From Lwoffella lincolnii (lineage in GTDB: Bacteria; Pseudomonadota; Gammaproteobacteria; Pseudomonadales; Moraxellaceae): DNA of 64,000 nucleotides. The translations under genes were made by a program, and so were the position numbers. Positions 1 to 9,237 of this stretch are shown here, piece after piece; position 1 is the stretch's first letter, and each line of letters opens with the position of its first letter. The stretch lies in NCBI RefSeq assembly GCF_002014765.1, contig NZ_MUYT01000002.1:61397-125396 (forward strand), read 5' to 3'. Below the pieces are notes generated by a model. The model had not been told where the DNA came from. It ran no database searches and saw only the letters and a program-made list of their open reading frames with translations.

Positions 1-352
1 AAAATCTTTGTGGCCCCACTTGAACAAGTCATTCGCATTCGCACAGGTGAGACAGGCGCAGATGCCATTTAATGCGTGTCATGCTTGTGTTAAGTCATCA
101 GCGAAAAAGCAAAAACCGACGCAAGCGGCAACATCATCAAAGACAAAAACGGACACCCCATCACCCAGCGTGGCATTGACTTTGAACTGCTAAAACAAGA
201 ATTGTCGCATGCCATCATTGACGGCAGTCAAGAACGCTACTGCCTAAAAATTCATCACCAGCGAACGTGCCATCGCCACCGACCATGACAAAATCAACAT
301 CAAAGAGCGGTTTAAACAGCTTAGCCCCCATACGGACGTGCGTTTTATTTGA
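1..352 (+). pseudogene. Decayed remnant, probably of a type III R-M methyltransferase (mod)
   Basis: No intact frame covers this stretch. Frame 1 gives a protein-like run to a stop at 70-72, a second stop at 91-93, then about 50 plausible residues including IDFELLKQELSHAIIDG and QERY. The sense then moves to frame 2 near 245-250 and continues through ERFKQLSPHTDVRFI to a stop at 350-352. The DFELLKQELS...GSQERY string resembles the N-terminal region of type III (Mod) adenine methyltransferases, which usually continues into a NWPGKREA motif that is missing here. The tail may come from the 3' end of the same or a neighbouring gene after an internal deletion. The left end is cut by the window. 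Identity rests on remembered family sequence and is tentative; the broken reading frame is directly visible. Confidence 0.4.
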
Positions 353-455
353 TGAATGCCTGTATCCAGCAAAAAAATGACGTATAATAAATAAGGTTTT
401 ATTTTTACCTAATTTTTTACCTAACTTTATTTTTACTTAACTTGGGGTTGTTGTT

Positions 456-1574
456 GTGCTGGTATGGTTATTTGAGTGGCTAAGCCAATTTTATTCTCCG
501 TTTTCAGCAGTGTCATCATTGACTTTGCGAGCATTGCTGGCGGTGCTGACCACACTTGCCTTTAGCATTATGTTTGGTGGCAGAACCATACGTCATTTAC
601 GTCAACTTAAATATGGTCAAGCCATACGTGATGATGGCCCACAATCACATTTGGTCAAAACAGGCACGCCAACCATGGGTGGCGTGCTGATTTTGTCCGC
701 CATCGGAGTGGCAACCTTGCTTTGGGCAAGGTTAGACAACCCTTATGTTTGGATTTTAATGTTGGTGATGGTCATTTTTGGGGGGGTTGGTTGGGCAGAT
801 GATTGGCTAAAAATCAAGTATAAGAACCCACAAGGACTCATTGCACGTAAGAAATACGCTTTTTTATCGCTTGGGGCGTTGATTGCTGGTGGGGCAATGT
901 ATTATTGTGCCATACAGGCTTCTGACATTGCCACCACTCACGCCATGCAGGACTTACTCATTCCCCTATTTAAAGACTGGATTGTGCCTTTTTCATCAGT
1001 ACCGTTTGGGCTTGGGTTCATCATTTTTACTTATTTTGTCATCAATGGGGCATCTAATGCTGTTAATCTCACCGATGGTTTAGATGGGCTTGCCATTTTG
1101 CCTGTGGTGTTGGTGGCAGCAGGGCTTGGGGTGTTTGCTTATGTGACAGGTGATGTTCGTTTTGCCAATTATTTGCATGTGCCTTATATTGTCCATAACT
1201 CAGAGGTAACCATTGTCTGTGCGGCCATGATTGGTGCTGGGTTGGGCTTTTTGTGGTTTAACGCCCATCCTGCTCAAGTGTTTATGGGTGATGTGGGGGC
1301 ATTGGCATTGGGGGGCATGCTCGGTACGATTGCGGTGATGACTCGCCAAGAGATTGCTTTTGCCATCATGGGAGGGTTGTTTGTGGCAGAGGCCTTATCG
1401 GTGATGTTACAAGTGGGTTCTTATAAACTGCGTAAAAAACGAGTGTTTCGCATGGCACCTTTGCATCATCATTTTGAAGAGATTGGTTGGAAAGAGACGC
1501 AAGTGGTGGCACGTTTTTGGATCATTTCCATCATTTTGGTGGTGCTTGGGCTGATGACCTTAAAGCTTCGCTAA
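456..1574 (+). CDS. mraY: Phospho-N-acetylmuramoyl-pentapeptide transferase MraY
   Basis: Integral membrane enzyme that moves phospho-MurNAc-pentapeptide from its UDP carrier onto undecaprenyl phosphate, making lipid I for peptidoglycan. The 372 residues are a normal MraY length. Visible motifs are DDGP at about 59-62, TPTMGG at 71-76, the aspartate pair DD at 115-116, NLTDGLDG at 204-211, MGDVG at 277-281 and the histidine cluster PLHHHFE near 340. Many hydrophobic segments fit the ten-helix topology. The start is GTG at 456; no ATG lies in a plausible place. MurF or another mur gene, its usual upstream neighbour, is absent, so this mraY appears detached from a dcw cluster. A terminator follows the gene. 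Confidence 0.97.
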   Translation: MLVWLFEWLSQFYSPFSAVSSLTLRALLAVLTTLAFSIMFGGRTIRHLRQLKYGQAIRDDGPQSHLVKTGTPTMGGVLILSAIGVATLLWARLDNPYVWILMLVMVIFGGVGWADDWLKIKYKNPQGLIARKKYAFLSLGALIAGGAMYYCAIQASDIATTHAMQDLLIPLFKDWIVPFSSVPFGLGFIIFTYFVINGASNAVNLTDGLDGLAILPVVLVAAGLGVFAYVTGDVRFANYLHVPYIVHNSEVTIVCAAMIGAGLGFLWFNAHPAQVFMGDVGALALGGMLGTIAVMTRQEIAFAIMGGLFVAEALSVMLQVGSYKLRKKRVFRMAPLHHHFEEIGWKETQVVARFWIISIILVVLGLMTLKLR

Positions 1575-1634
1575 AAAACAGCACAAAAAATTGCCGTCAT
1601 CAGTAGCCAGCAGCCATCAAAAGTTAAACCAGTT

Positions 1635-1665
1635 AAGCAGTCGTTATCATACGGCTGTTTTTTTT
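1635..1665 (+). terminator. Rho-independent terminator after mraY
   Basis: The stem CAGTCGT / ACGGCTG (1638-1644 with 1651-1657, one G-T pair) has a six-base loop and is followed by a run of eight T. It lies about 60 bp past the mraY stop and ends that transcript. Confidence 0.8.
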
Positions 1666-1763
1666 GTGGCAAGTTTTGTGGCAAAAATAGATGAACCACA
1701 CCATCTGCCATCTTGACATATTTTGTTACATTTTATACATTAGACTTTTTTTTGGAGTCACAG

Positions 1764-2630
1764 ATGAGTTACCTTGTTTTTGCCATATTTTGTAGTGTTG
1801 CTGTGTCAGTGTTGCTTAAAATTTTGCGTCAACACCATCTTGATATCAGACAGACCATCGTCATGGGTTATCCTGTGGCGTTTTTGTTAACGTGGATTTT
1901 GTTGCGTCCTGATTTGGCAGGGCTGTCGACACTGTTTAACAACCCCATCAGCTTGAGCATTGTCATGGCGTTGGGGGTGCTGTTGCCCTTGATTTTTGTG
2001 GTGCTTGGGCGTGCCATTGACCATGTGGGCATCATCAAAACCGATGCAGCACAACGCTTATCACTCATCATTCCCATCATATCTGCCTTTGTGCTGTTTG
2101 GTGAGAGTTTAACGCCCCAACGTGGCATCGGCATTGGTGTGGGATTTTTGGCATTACTGGCGTTGGTATATCGCCCACAAGCCATGTCATCTGTACCATC
2201 TGTCAAGCGTTCTGCGTCTGCTGGCTGGTTATTGATGGTGTGGCTTGGCTATGGGGTGATTGATATTTTATTTAAGCAGGTTGCCAAACAAGGGGCAGTA
2301 TTTTCATTGACGTTGTTGGTCAGTTTTGCGTTGGCTGGCACGTTGCTATTGGCGTATCTGTTAATCAAGCGTATTCGCTGGCAAAAATCTGCCCTATTGG
2401 CAGGGGTGCTGTTAGGGGTGCTGAATATGGGCAATATCTATGCTTATGTTAAGGCCCATCAAACGTTGGCAAACTCGCCCAGTGTGGTGTTTACGGGCAT
2501 GAATGTGGGGGTGATTGCGGTTGCCAGTATGGTGGGTATGGTCATTTTTAAAGAACGACTGTCGGGCATCAATGTGTTGGGCATTGGGCTGGCCATCGGC
2601 TGTGTGTTGCTGTTGTTTATGGGCGGTTAG
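1764..2630 (+). CDS. EamA/DMT-superfamily transporter
   Basis: A very hydrophobic protein of about 288 residues with some ten predicted membrane segments, arranged as two similar halves as in drug/metabolite transporters of the EamA type. The ATG at 1764 is chosen because GGAG precedes it by six bases; a longer frame from TTG at 1713 has no ribosome site. The sequence shows membrane segments only, no substrate-specific motif, so the exported or imported compound is unknown. It stands alone between the mraY terminator and the aldolase gene. Confidence 0.7.
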   Translation: MSYLVFAIFCSVAVSVLLKILRQHHLDIRQTIVMGYPVAFLLTWILLRPDLAGLSTLFNNPISLSIVMALGVLLPLIFVVLGRAIDHVGIIKTDAAQRLSLIIPIISAFVLFGESLTPQRGIGIGVGFLALLALVYRPQAMSSVPSVKRSASAGWLLMVWLGYGVIDILFKQVAKQGAVFSLTLLVSFALAGTLLLAYLLIKRIRWQKSALLAGVLLGVLNMGNIYAYVKAHQTLANSPSVVFTGMNVGVIAVASMVGMVIFKERLSGINVLGIGLAIGCVLLLFMGG

Positions 2631-2767
2631 TGATGGGCTTAGGTCGTTGATGGGTGGCAAAATGTATCAACATCGTTCAAATTTCTGTTATCATAACCAC
2701 CGCAACATTTTTATAATAATACTTTGTTAATCACATGTCTGTTATCACACATCATTGGAGATTTTTT

Positions 2768-3655
2768 ATGAATGACGACCAACAGCAACGTATCCAAAAC
2801 GGCACAGGCTTTATTGCTGCTCTAGACCAAAGTGGTGGTAGCACACCAAAAGCCCTTGCCATGTATGGTGTTACTGAAAAGGAATATCATGACGACAAGG
2901 AGATGTTTGCCAAAGTGCATGAAATGCGTACTCGCATCATGACATCAGATAAGTTTGATGGTGAGCGTGTGCTTGGGGCGATTTTATTTGAAGACACCAT
3001 GGACAGACAAGTCAACAATAAGCCCACCGCTAACTATCTGTGGGAAGATAAAAACATCGTACCATTTTTGAAGATTGATAAAGGTTTGGCTGAGCAACAA
3101 GCCGATGTGCAAGTGATGAAACCCATTCCTAATTTAGCAAGTTTGCTACAAAAAGCCAAAAATTACCCCATCTTTGGCACAAAAATGCGTTCGGTCATTC
3201 ATGCTGCCAATGTGGACGGCATCGAAATCGTGGTACAACAGCAGTTTGACGTTGCTAAGCAAATTTTGTCTGAAGGTTTTATGCCCATCGTTGAGCCTGA
3301 AGTCAATATTCATGCCAAAGACAAGCAGGAAGCTGAAGTTATCTTAAAAGCTCAAATCTTGCGTCAGCTAGAGCGATTGACTGATGACCAGCAAATCATG
3401 CTGAAATTGACCTTACCAGAACAGGCAGGCTTTTATGATGAGCTGGTTAATCACCCCAAGGTATTAAAGGTGGTGGCGTTGTCTGGTGGCTATTCTCGTG
3501 ATGATGCTTGTCAGCGTCTCAGCGAAAACAAAGGCATGATAGCCAGCTTCTCTCGTGCCTTTACCGAAGGCTTAAGTAAGGGACAGACAGATGCCGAGTT
3601 TGATGCGACCATGGATAATTCGATTCAGCAAATTTACCAAGCATCTCACGTTTAA
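2768..3655 (+). CDS. fda: Class I fructose-bisphosphate aldolase
   Basis: Cleaves fructose 1,6-bisphosphate to DHAP and glyceraldehyde 3-phosphate by a Schiff base, without metal. The 295-residue protein has the N-terminal FIAALDQSGGSTPKAL signature of bacterial Fda proteins at about 15-30, FEDTMDR near 74-80, PIVEPEV at 173-179, and KLTLPE whose Lys213 is the likely Schiff-base residue. The start at 2768 follows TTGGAG and matches the family N-terminus; an ATG at 2735 would add eleven unlikely residues. Its stop codon overlaps the 3' end of convergent hemD by four bases, so there is no room for an intergenic terminator. Confidence 0.92.
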   Translation: MNDDQQQRIQNGTGFIAALDQSGGSTPKALAMYGVTEKEYHDDKEMFAKVHEMRTRIMTSDKFDGERVLGAILFEDTMDRQVNNKPTANYLWEDKNIVPFLKIDKGLAEQQADVQVMKPIPNLASLLQKAKNYPIFGTKMRSVIHAANVDGIEIVVQQQFDVAKQILSEGFMPIVEPEVNIHAKDKQEAEVILKAQILRQLERLTDDQQIMLKLTLPEQAGFYDELVNHPKVLKVVALSGGYSRDDACQRLSENKGMIASFSRAFTEGLSKGQTDAEFDATMDNSIQQIYQASHV

Positions 3656-4560
3656 CCAAGCCGTTGATATTGAATAAGAATGTGCTGCGGTTCAAGGCTG
3701 TCTAACATGGTCACATTCAGTTGTTGCTCACTTAGCATGGCACACAATCTGTTACCCAGCGCCAAATAACGATAGCAAGATAAATTGGCATGGTCAACCA
3801 ATCGCTTATCATTTAATGACTTATGTGGTTGCGTTTGCAACCACCTTTGCAACCACACAGACAGATTTTGACAAATCTTTTGCCAATGCTCAAAACTTTC
3901 ACCACTGCTAATCAGCACGGTGGCCAGTGCGTCTGTTTGCTCCGTACGGTCATCATTTGGCAGATGAGTTTGTGTTACCCAATCAGCAGTTACCCAATTC
4001 ACAAAGGTGGCTTGCGTCTGCTCTGGCAGTTGACGTTGGTAAAGTGGCACGGTATCTACTTGCACGCCCCGCTTGTTTAACGTATCTATCAACAATTGCC
4101 GACCACCAACCCCACGACAGATAAGCACTCGCTGTCCTGCTTGTAGCATGGCAATACAAGGCATCGCTAACATGCCTTCATTATTGTGTGTCGTGGGAAT
4201 TTGTATGGCGTAACCTTGTTGCTGCAAACCTTGTTGTTGCAACACGTCTGCTGTGGCGTGTCCAACTGCCACCAATATGGGGGGTTGGACTGACATCGAT
4301 GTTTTTGCCAAGCTTGTTTTGGCGTTTGTGCTTGTTGAAAAGTTGGCCAAATGTTGCAAAAACAGCTTGGCGGCGGTTGGGCTAACGACAACCATCACAT
4401 CATAATCATGCCATTGCTTAAGTGTGTGATGGTCAACATCGCTGAGCGTGCGTGGTTGTGTGGCAAGCAATGGCAACTCTAACACATCAATGCCTGCTTG
4501 ACGCAGATGCCTGGTTAATGGCTTGGCCCTATCTGTTGGGCGTGTGTTAATCAACGTCAT
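3652..4560 (-). CDS. hemD: Uroporphyrinogen-III synthase HemD
   Basis: Closes and rearranges hydroxymethylbilane to uroporphyrinogen III in haem biosynthesis. HemD proteins are poorly conserved. The call rests on the N-terminal [22 protein letters not shown], cut here into the readable motif NTRP near residue 5, the FVVSP-like segment [11 protein letters not shown] near 57, the ICRGVGGR glycine turn near 147, and coupling to hemC by an ATGA overlap (4557-4560). At 302 residues it is longer than the usual 250-260, with low-complexity insertions such as the stretch around NASTSTNAK-like residues 70-90. It is the last gene of the algZ-algR-hemC-hemD strand. Confidence 0.85.
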   Translation of the reverse strand: MTLINTRPTDRAKPLTRHLRQAGIDVLELPLLATQPRTLSDVDHHTLKQWHDYDVMVVVSPTAAKLFLQHLANFSTSTNAKTSLAKTSMSVQPPILVAVGHATADVLQQQGLQQQGYAIQIPTTHNNEGMLAMPCIAMLQAGQRVLICRGVGGRQLLIDTLNKRGVQVDTVPLYQRQLPEQTQATFVNWVTADWVTQTHLPNDDRTEQTDALATVLISSGESFEHWQKICQNLSVWLQRWLQTQPHKSLNDKRLVDHANLSCYRYLALGNRLCAMLSEQQLNVTMLDSLEPQHILIQYQRLG

Positions 4561-5522
4561 TGCTGGCGGTAAATCTCTTTTAAAATATCATCTGCTCCTT
4601 GAGCCAGTAACGCTTTAGCCACCGTGATGCCCATGGCGTTGGCAATGTGTTCATTTTCCTGAGCATCATCAGTTAAGGCATTGGTTTGTTGAGCTTTGAG
4701 TAACACGTTGCCATCAACACTGCCCACTCGCCCTGTTAATGTGAGCTTATCATCTTCAATCACGGCAAACCCTGCTATCGGTACTTGGCAGCCCCCTTGT
4801 AGGTGGCGATTCATCGCTCGCTCAGCAAGCACACACAGACGGCTTGGCTCATGGTTAAGTGGCTTTAATAAGTTCAACACGTCCGTATCATCAGCTCTAC
4901 ATTCAATCGCCAACGCTCCCTGCCCCACGGCTGGCAAACTGATGTCAGTATCAATCTCATGACAGATACGCTCAGTCAAACCCAGTCGCTTTAAGCCACT
5001 GGTCGCCAAAATAATGGCATCATAGTCGCCATTATCCAGTTTTGCCAAGCGTGTGCCAACATTGCCACGCAGGCTGATGATGTTTAAGTCTGGACGGTAT
5101 TGCTGAATTTGACATTGACGGCGTAAGCTTGATGTGCCAAGCGTTGCCCCTTGTGGTAAGTCATCAAGGGCAGAAAACTTATTGGACACAAAGGCATCTG
5201 TCGGTTGCTCTCGCTGGCAGTATGCACCTAAAGTTAAGCCATCTGGCAAATCCATTGGCACATCTTTTAAAGAATGCACCGCAATATCGGCTTGTTTTTC
5301 ATATAAGGCTTGCTCTAACTCTTTGACAAACAAGCCTTTACCCCCGATTTTTGCCAATGGGGTATCTAATATTTTATCGCCTTTGGTAACCATGGTAACC
5401 AGATTAATGCTAAGTTGTGGGTATAACGCTTGCAATCTGGTTTGAATGTGTCTTGCCTGCCACAGTGCCAAGGGGCTTTGGCGAGTGGCAATGTTTAAGG
5501 TGGTGGGGGTTGTCATGACCAT
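4557..5522 (-). CDS. hemC: Hydroxymethylbilane synthase (porphobilinogen deaminase) HemC
   Basis: Polymerises four porphobilinogens into hydroxymethylbilane on a covalent dipyrromethane cofactor. Motifs are [12 protein letters not shown] at about 11-22, HSLKDVP at 83-89, TSSLRRQ at 130-136, LRGNVGTRL at 151-159, and GGCQVPI at 243-249, where Cys245 should carry the cofactor. The 321-residue length is normal. The ATG at 5522 is preferred; an in-frame ATG two codons later is possible. It lies 20 bp downstream of algR and overlaps hemD by four bases, so algR-hemC-hemD is probably one transcript. Linkage to algR is the known Pseudomonas/Moraxellaceae arrangement. Confidence 0.96.
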   Translation of the reverse strand: MVMTTPTTLNIATRQSPLALWQARHIQTRLQALYPQLSINLVTMVTKGDKILDTPLAKIGGKGLFVKELEQALYEKQADIAVHSLKDVPMDLPDGLTLGAYCQREQPTDAFVSNKFSALDDLPQGATLGTSSLRRQCQIQQYRPDLNIISLRGNVGTRLAKLDNGDYDAIILATSGLKRLGLTERICHEIDTDISLPAVGQGALAIECRADDTDVLNLLKPLNHEPSRLCVLAERAMNRHLQGGCQVPIAGFAVIEDDKLTLTGRVGSVDGNVLLKAQQTNALTDDAQENEHIANAMGITVAKALLAQGADDILKEIYRQQ

Positions 5523-5542
5523 AAAAAATTCAGCCTATCTGC

Positions 5543-6280
5543 CTACATGTTTTGCATTCTTTCACGCAACATTGGCAAATGTCGACGGCTGACCGCCAAT
5601 ACGTCATCAATGCCTTTAAAACGCACCTGATATTGTCCTGCATCGATACTTTCTAGCATTTGCATGTGATTTAGGTTAATTAAGGCATTGCGGTGAATGC
5701 GAAATAATTCATGTTCAAACTCTTGCTCAAGCTCTTTTAGCGTATCATCAATCAACACCATGCCATTTTTATGACGCAGTTTGACGTACTTTTGGTCAGC
5801 GGTAAAATACAGCACATCGGCTAAAGCAATCAGCTCAACGCCACGATGTGTGCGAGCAGCGATGTGTTGGCGAGCAGGTTTGTTATTTGATTCTTCCATT
5901 TGTTTGATGGCAAACATCTGAGCGGCGTTGAGTTGTTTGGCTTGGCTTAATATCTCAAGCAATTCATCTTTGTTGACAGGCTTGAGCAAATAGCCGATGG
6001 CGTTGGCTTTAAAAGCTTTAATGGCATAATGTTCAAAGGCGGTAACAAAAATGATGGCAGGGGGATGTTCAAATTTAGCAATCTCGTTGGCGGCTCGGAT
6101 ACCGTCTAACTCTGGCATTCGCACGTCCAAAAGTAGCACATCGGGGGTATGTTCTTTGACCGCATCAATGGCTTCATATCCTGTCTTTGCCATGGCGACG
6201 ACTTCGTGGCCGCCTTCTTTGATTATCCTTGCCAGACGCTCACGTGATAACGGCTCATCATCGCAGACCACTACTTTCAT
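5543..6280 (-). CDS. algR: LytTR-family response regulator AlgR
   Basis: DNA-binding response regulator. The receiver domain (about 1-120) has the acidic pair DDEP at 7-10, the phosphorylatable Asp52 in LLDVRMPELDG, the Thr/Ser site in VTAFEHYA and the lysine in LLKPVNK. The C-terminal LytTR domain (about 140-245) contains YVKLRHKNG and the FRIHRNALINL motif typical of this winged DNA-binding fold. The start at 6280 has AGGAG seven bases upstream. In Pseudomonas AlgR controls twitching motility and alginate genes; a pilus role is likely here but is an inference. It follows algZ after a gap of about 180 bp. Confidence 0.93.
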   Translation of the reverse strand: MKVVVCDDEPLSRERLARIIKEGGHEVVAMAKTGYEAIDAVKEHTPDVLLLDVRMPELDGIRAANEIAKFEHPPAIIFVTAFEHYAIKAFKANAIGYLLKPVNKDELLEILSQAKQLNAAQMFAIKQMEESNNKPARQHIAARTHRGVELIALADVLYFTADQKYVKLRHKNGMVLIDDTLKELEQEFEHELFRIHRNALINLNHMQMLESIDAGQYQVRFKGIDDVLAVSRRHLPMLRERMQNM

Positions 6281-6462
6281 AGTTCACTCCTATTCATACG
6301 TTACTTTTCATGCGTTACTTTTATATGTATTGATGGCATGTTGTTTGCTGATTTTTTTTAAAACTTTTTGACCATTTGTTTTTATGTCATCAGATAGGTT
6401 ACGAGATGTTAACAACAGATGCAACTTTATTTTTATTCATGATTTTTTTATCTGATTTAGCC

Positions 6463-7659
6463 TTATTCCATCTGCCATGTTTTGCATACGTCATTGTCAA
6501 CCGCTGTGTCAAATAGGCAATATTGAATATTGGTAACGATGTGATTGTCATGGATATTGGTGATGATGCTCGCTTGATTACCAAAAAATACCTGTAATTT
6601 TCTTTCTTGAATGGAGAAATCCAACCGATCCAATAAATCATGACGCATCATCAGCAAATCTTTAGGCAGTTGTAGGCTTACGTCGATGTTAACTTTATGA
6701 TTCTGCCATGTCATGCTGATGATAAGCTCAATCTCTTCCACCGTGTGTTCCACCACTTGGTTGAGCAGTTTTTCAATGATGCTTTGTAAGGTCATGCCAC
6801 AGATGGTCATGTCATATAGTGTGTCTTCATCAGGTAAATGCCACTTAACTTTCAGCTTATTTTGAAATCGCATGTCATCAATTTCTAAAAATACTTTACA
6901 CACGTGAATTTCAGTGTCCATGCCAATTTCTTTAAACTTAGAAAAGCTGGCACGAAACAGCTCAGAGACATTGCCCAGCATGATAATGGCTTTGTCAGGA
7001 TTGGTCTCCACCAACGAAACCAAACCATTGATGGTGTTAAACAAAAAATGCGGAGCGATACGAGCTTTGATTTGGTCATTTTGCATCGCAACTTCTATAT
7101 CAAACATTTTTTGTAGCATCATCAAATCTTGATGGCGTTTAAGATAATACAATAAAAACAGGATTGTGATGCCAGTGGTTACAATAATGTCAATCAGTAT
7201 GTTAACGATAGCATAAAACACATCAGCAACATGCCCATACATCAATAAAGGCAATGCAACATGTGCCAAAAGCCCCACAAGTAATGCACTGACAATAAAG
7301 ATAAGTGTTACCCAAACGCACGCCACTAAATGATGTAAATTGAATAACATGGGTCTGATGCTTTCATACACAAACAGCCCAATATAAGCAATCAAAGAAA
7401 GCAACAGCATGTCAATAAATAACGTTGATAAAAACTCCATATGGCTAATTTGTATGTCATGAGCCAGTCTGACTAACGCCATCAGCAACCCCCACAACGC
7501 ACCATAAATGGGCAAATAAAATGACCGCAACAACGCTTGCTGACTGGGTAAAAAAAACGCCAATTTTTGCATTAGCATTTCTAGCTCATCGTTTGCTATA
7601 CTCAATGCACCATTTTTTTTATTAAGCTTAGATTGATATGACTGCCAATAACTTTTCAC
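6463..7659 (-). CDS. algZ: AlgZ/FimS-like sensor kinase with degenerate ATPase domain
   Basis: Membrane sensor of the His_kinase/LytS type, partner of the adjacent algR. Four to six hydrophobic segments span about residues 45-170. The phospho-acceptor region [12 protein letters not shown] follows, with His204. The C-terminal ATP-binding part is poor: the expected N-box asparagine after a conserved Glu is Lys (SIIEKLL), and no glycine-rich G1/G2 boxes can be found. AlgZ/FimS of Pseudomonas is also known as an atypical kinase. The GTG at 7659 is chosen because AAGGTGAG lies six bases upstream; the TTG at 7665 abuts that site. About 60 bases separate it from divergent argH. Confidence 0.82.
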   Translation of the reverse strand: MKSYWQSYQSKLNKKNGALSIANDELEMLMQKLAFFLPSQQALLRSFYLPIYGALWGLLMALVRLAHDIQISHMEFLSTLFIDMLLLSLIAYIGLFVYESIRPMLFNLHHLVACVWVTLIFIVSALLVGLLAHVALPLLMYGHVADVFYAIVNILIDIIVTTGITILFLLYYLKRHQDLMMLQKMFDIEVAMQNDQIKARIAPHFLFNTINGLVSLVETNPDKAIIMLGNVSELFRASFSKFKEIGMDTEIHVCKVFLEIDDMRFQNKLKVKWHLPDEDTLYDMTICGMTLQSIIEKLLNQVVEHTVEEIELIISMTWQNHKVNIDVSLQLPKDLLMMRHDLLDRLDFSIQERKLQVFFGNQASIITNIHDNHIVTNIQYCLFDTAVDNDVCKTWQME

Positions 7660-7718
7660 ACCCAACTCACCTTATGAACGATTACCGCTTAGATTCTAAC
7701 ACAACTGCCAAGGTTTCT

Positions 7719-9131
7719 ATGTCCGCTTTACCCACAAATACGACAAACCCATCTAATATGTGGGGTGGGCGTTTTCGTGAAGCGACAGATGGCTTTGTTG
7801 CCCAATTCACCGCATCGGTTAATTTTGATAAACGCATGGCAAATCATGACATTGATGGCTCTATTGCCCATGCCACCATGTTGGGGCATTGTGGCATCAT
7901 CACAACCGATGAAAGCGATAAAATCATAGATGGTCTACAAAAAATCAAACAACAGATTGCCAATGGACAGTTTGATTGGTCGGTGGCGTTAGAAGATGTG
8001 CATATGAACATAGAAGCTCAACTGACCAACATGATAGGTGATGTCGGTAAAAAACTGCACACAGGGCGAAGCCGTAATGACCAAGTGGCGACTGACATTC
8101 GGCTTTATTTGCGTGAGCAGACCGATGTGATTTTGGGATTATTAAAACGCCTGCAAATCGGCTTGCTTGATTTGGCAAGCCAGCACACCGATACCATCAT
8201 GCCAGGATTTACCCATTTGCAAACCGCTCAACCTGTCAGCTTTGCTCATCATGTGATGGCATGGTTTGAGATGCTGATTCGTGACAGTGAGCGTTTTATT
8301 GCCACTCGCAAACGCATCAACCAAATGCCATTGGGCAGTGCAGCCTTAGCAGGAACGCCTTATCCGATTGACCGTACCATGACAGCCAAGCTTTTGGGCT
8401 TTGAGGGCATTTGTCAAAATTCACTTGATGCGGTGTCTGACCGTGATTTTGCCATTGAGTTTGCCAGTAATGCCAGTATTTTAATGATGCACCTGTCTCG
8501 TATGAGTGAAGAGATTATCTTATGGATGTCGGCTCAATTTGGCTTTGTGCAAGTGCCAGACCGCTTTTGTACAGGGTCATCTATCATGCCCCAAAAGAAA
8601 AATCCTGATGTGCCAGAGTTGGTGCGTGGCAAAACCGCACGGGTGTTTGGTCAGCTGACCACCTTGCTTGTGCTGATGAAAAACCAACCCTTAGCATACA
8701 ACAAAGACAACCAAGAAGACAAAGAACCGCTGTTTGATTGTGTGGACACTCTGACAGGCTCACTTTTGGCATTTGCAGACATGCTCCCAAACCTTGTGCC
8801 AAATAAAGACAACATGCGACAAGCCACGTTAAAAGGTTATGCCACGGCAACCGATTTGGCGGATTATTTGGTCAAAAAAGGCTTACCCTTTCGTGATGCT
8901 CATGAAGTGGTGGGAAAAGCTGTGGCACTTGGGGTAGAAAAGGGCGTAGATTTGTCTGAGCTGTCGCCAGATGAACTGGCCAGTTTTAGTGAGTTGATTG
9001 CTGATGATGTGTTTGATTGTTTGACATTGGAAGGCTCATTAAACGCTCGCAATCACATCGGTGGCACTGCCCCCAATCAAGTAAAACTGGCGATTGAGCG
9101 TGGGCGTGAGCGGGTTGAAACATTGTCATAA
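7719..9131 (+). CDS. argH: Argininosuccinate lyase ArgH
   Basis: Splits argininosuccinate into arginine and fumarate, the last step of arginine synthesis. The 470-residue protein has NMWGGRF near the N-terminus, the [13 protein letters not shown] motif, HLQTAQPV, and the superfamily signature [12 protein letters not shown] containing the catalytic serine loop. The ATG at 7719 has AAGG five bases upstream; the in-frame ATG at 7674 lacks a site. It is divergent from algZ, the conserved argH-algZ arrangement. The stop codon lies inside a 12-bp tandem duplication that supplies a second in-frame stop. Confidence 0.96.
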   Translation: MSALPTNTTNPSNMWGGRFREATDGFVAQFTASVNFDKRMANHDIDGSIAHATMLGHCGIITTDESDKIIDGLQKIKQQIANGQFDWSVALEDVHMNIEAQLTNMIGDVGKKLHTGRSRNDQVATDIRLYLREQTDVILGLLKRLQIGLLDLASQHTDTIMPGFTHLQTAQPVSFAHHVMAWFEMLIRDSERFIATRKRINQMPLGSAALAGTPYPIDRTMTAKLLGFEGICQNSLDAVSDRDFAIEFASNASILMMHLSRMSEEIILWMSAQFGFVQVPDRFCTGSSIMPQKKNPDVPELVRGKTARVFGQLTTLLVLMKNQPLAYNKDNQEDKEPLFDCVDTLTGSLLAFADMLPNLVPNKDNMRQATLKGYATATDLADYLVKKGLPFRDAHEVVGKAVALGVEKGVDLSELSPDELASFSELIADDVFDCLTLEGSLNARNHIGGTAPNQVKLAIERGRERVETLS

Positions 9132-9150
9132 ACATTGTCATAAACATTGG
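9121..9150. repeat. 12-bp tandem duplication across the argH stop
   Basis: CATTGTCATAAA occurs at 9121-9132 and 9133-9144, followed by a partial third copy. Each full copy carries TAA in the argH frame, so the gene has two in-frame stops. Confidence 0.85.
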
Positions 9151-9164
9151 CGTAAGTAGGTTAG

Positions 9165-9214
9165 AACGTTGGGTGGCAAACACCAATGGTGAAATTCACA
9201 ACCCAACGTTTTTT
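9165..9214 (+). terminator. Terminator after argH
   Basis: AACGTTGGGT at 9165-9174 pairs perfectly with ACCCAACGTT at 9201-9210 and is followed by six T. The loop of 26 bases is large. Read on the minus strand the stem has no T run, so it serves argH rather than the convergent RND gene. Confidence 0.7.
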
Positions 9215-9237
9215 CCCTAACGTTCTTTCCCTAACGT

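Noticed and set aside
780..786. Run of seven G in mraY, a possible phase-variation tract
   Set aside because: Short, inside an essential gene, and within the conserved FGG coding context; unlikely to switch.
1713..1763. N-terminal extension of the EamA transporter from TTG
   Set aside because: A well-spaced GGAG precedes the ATG at 1764 and the extension has no ribosome site.
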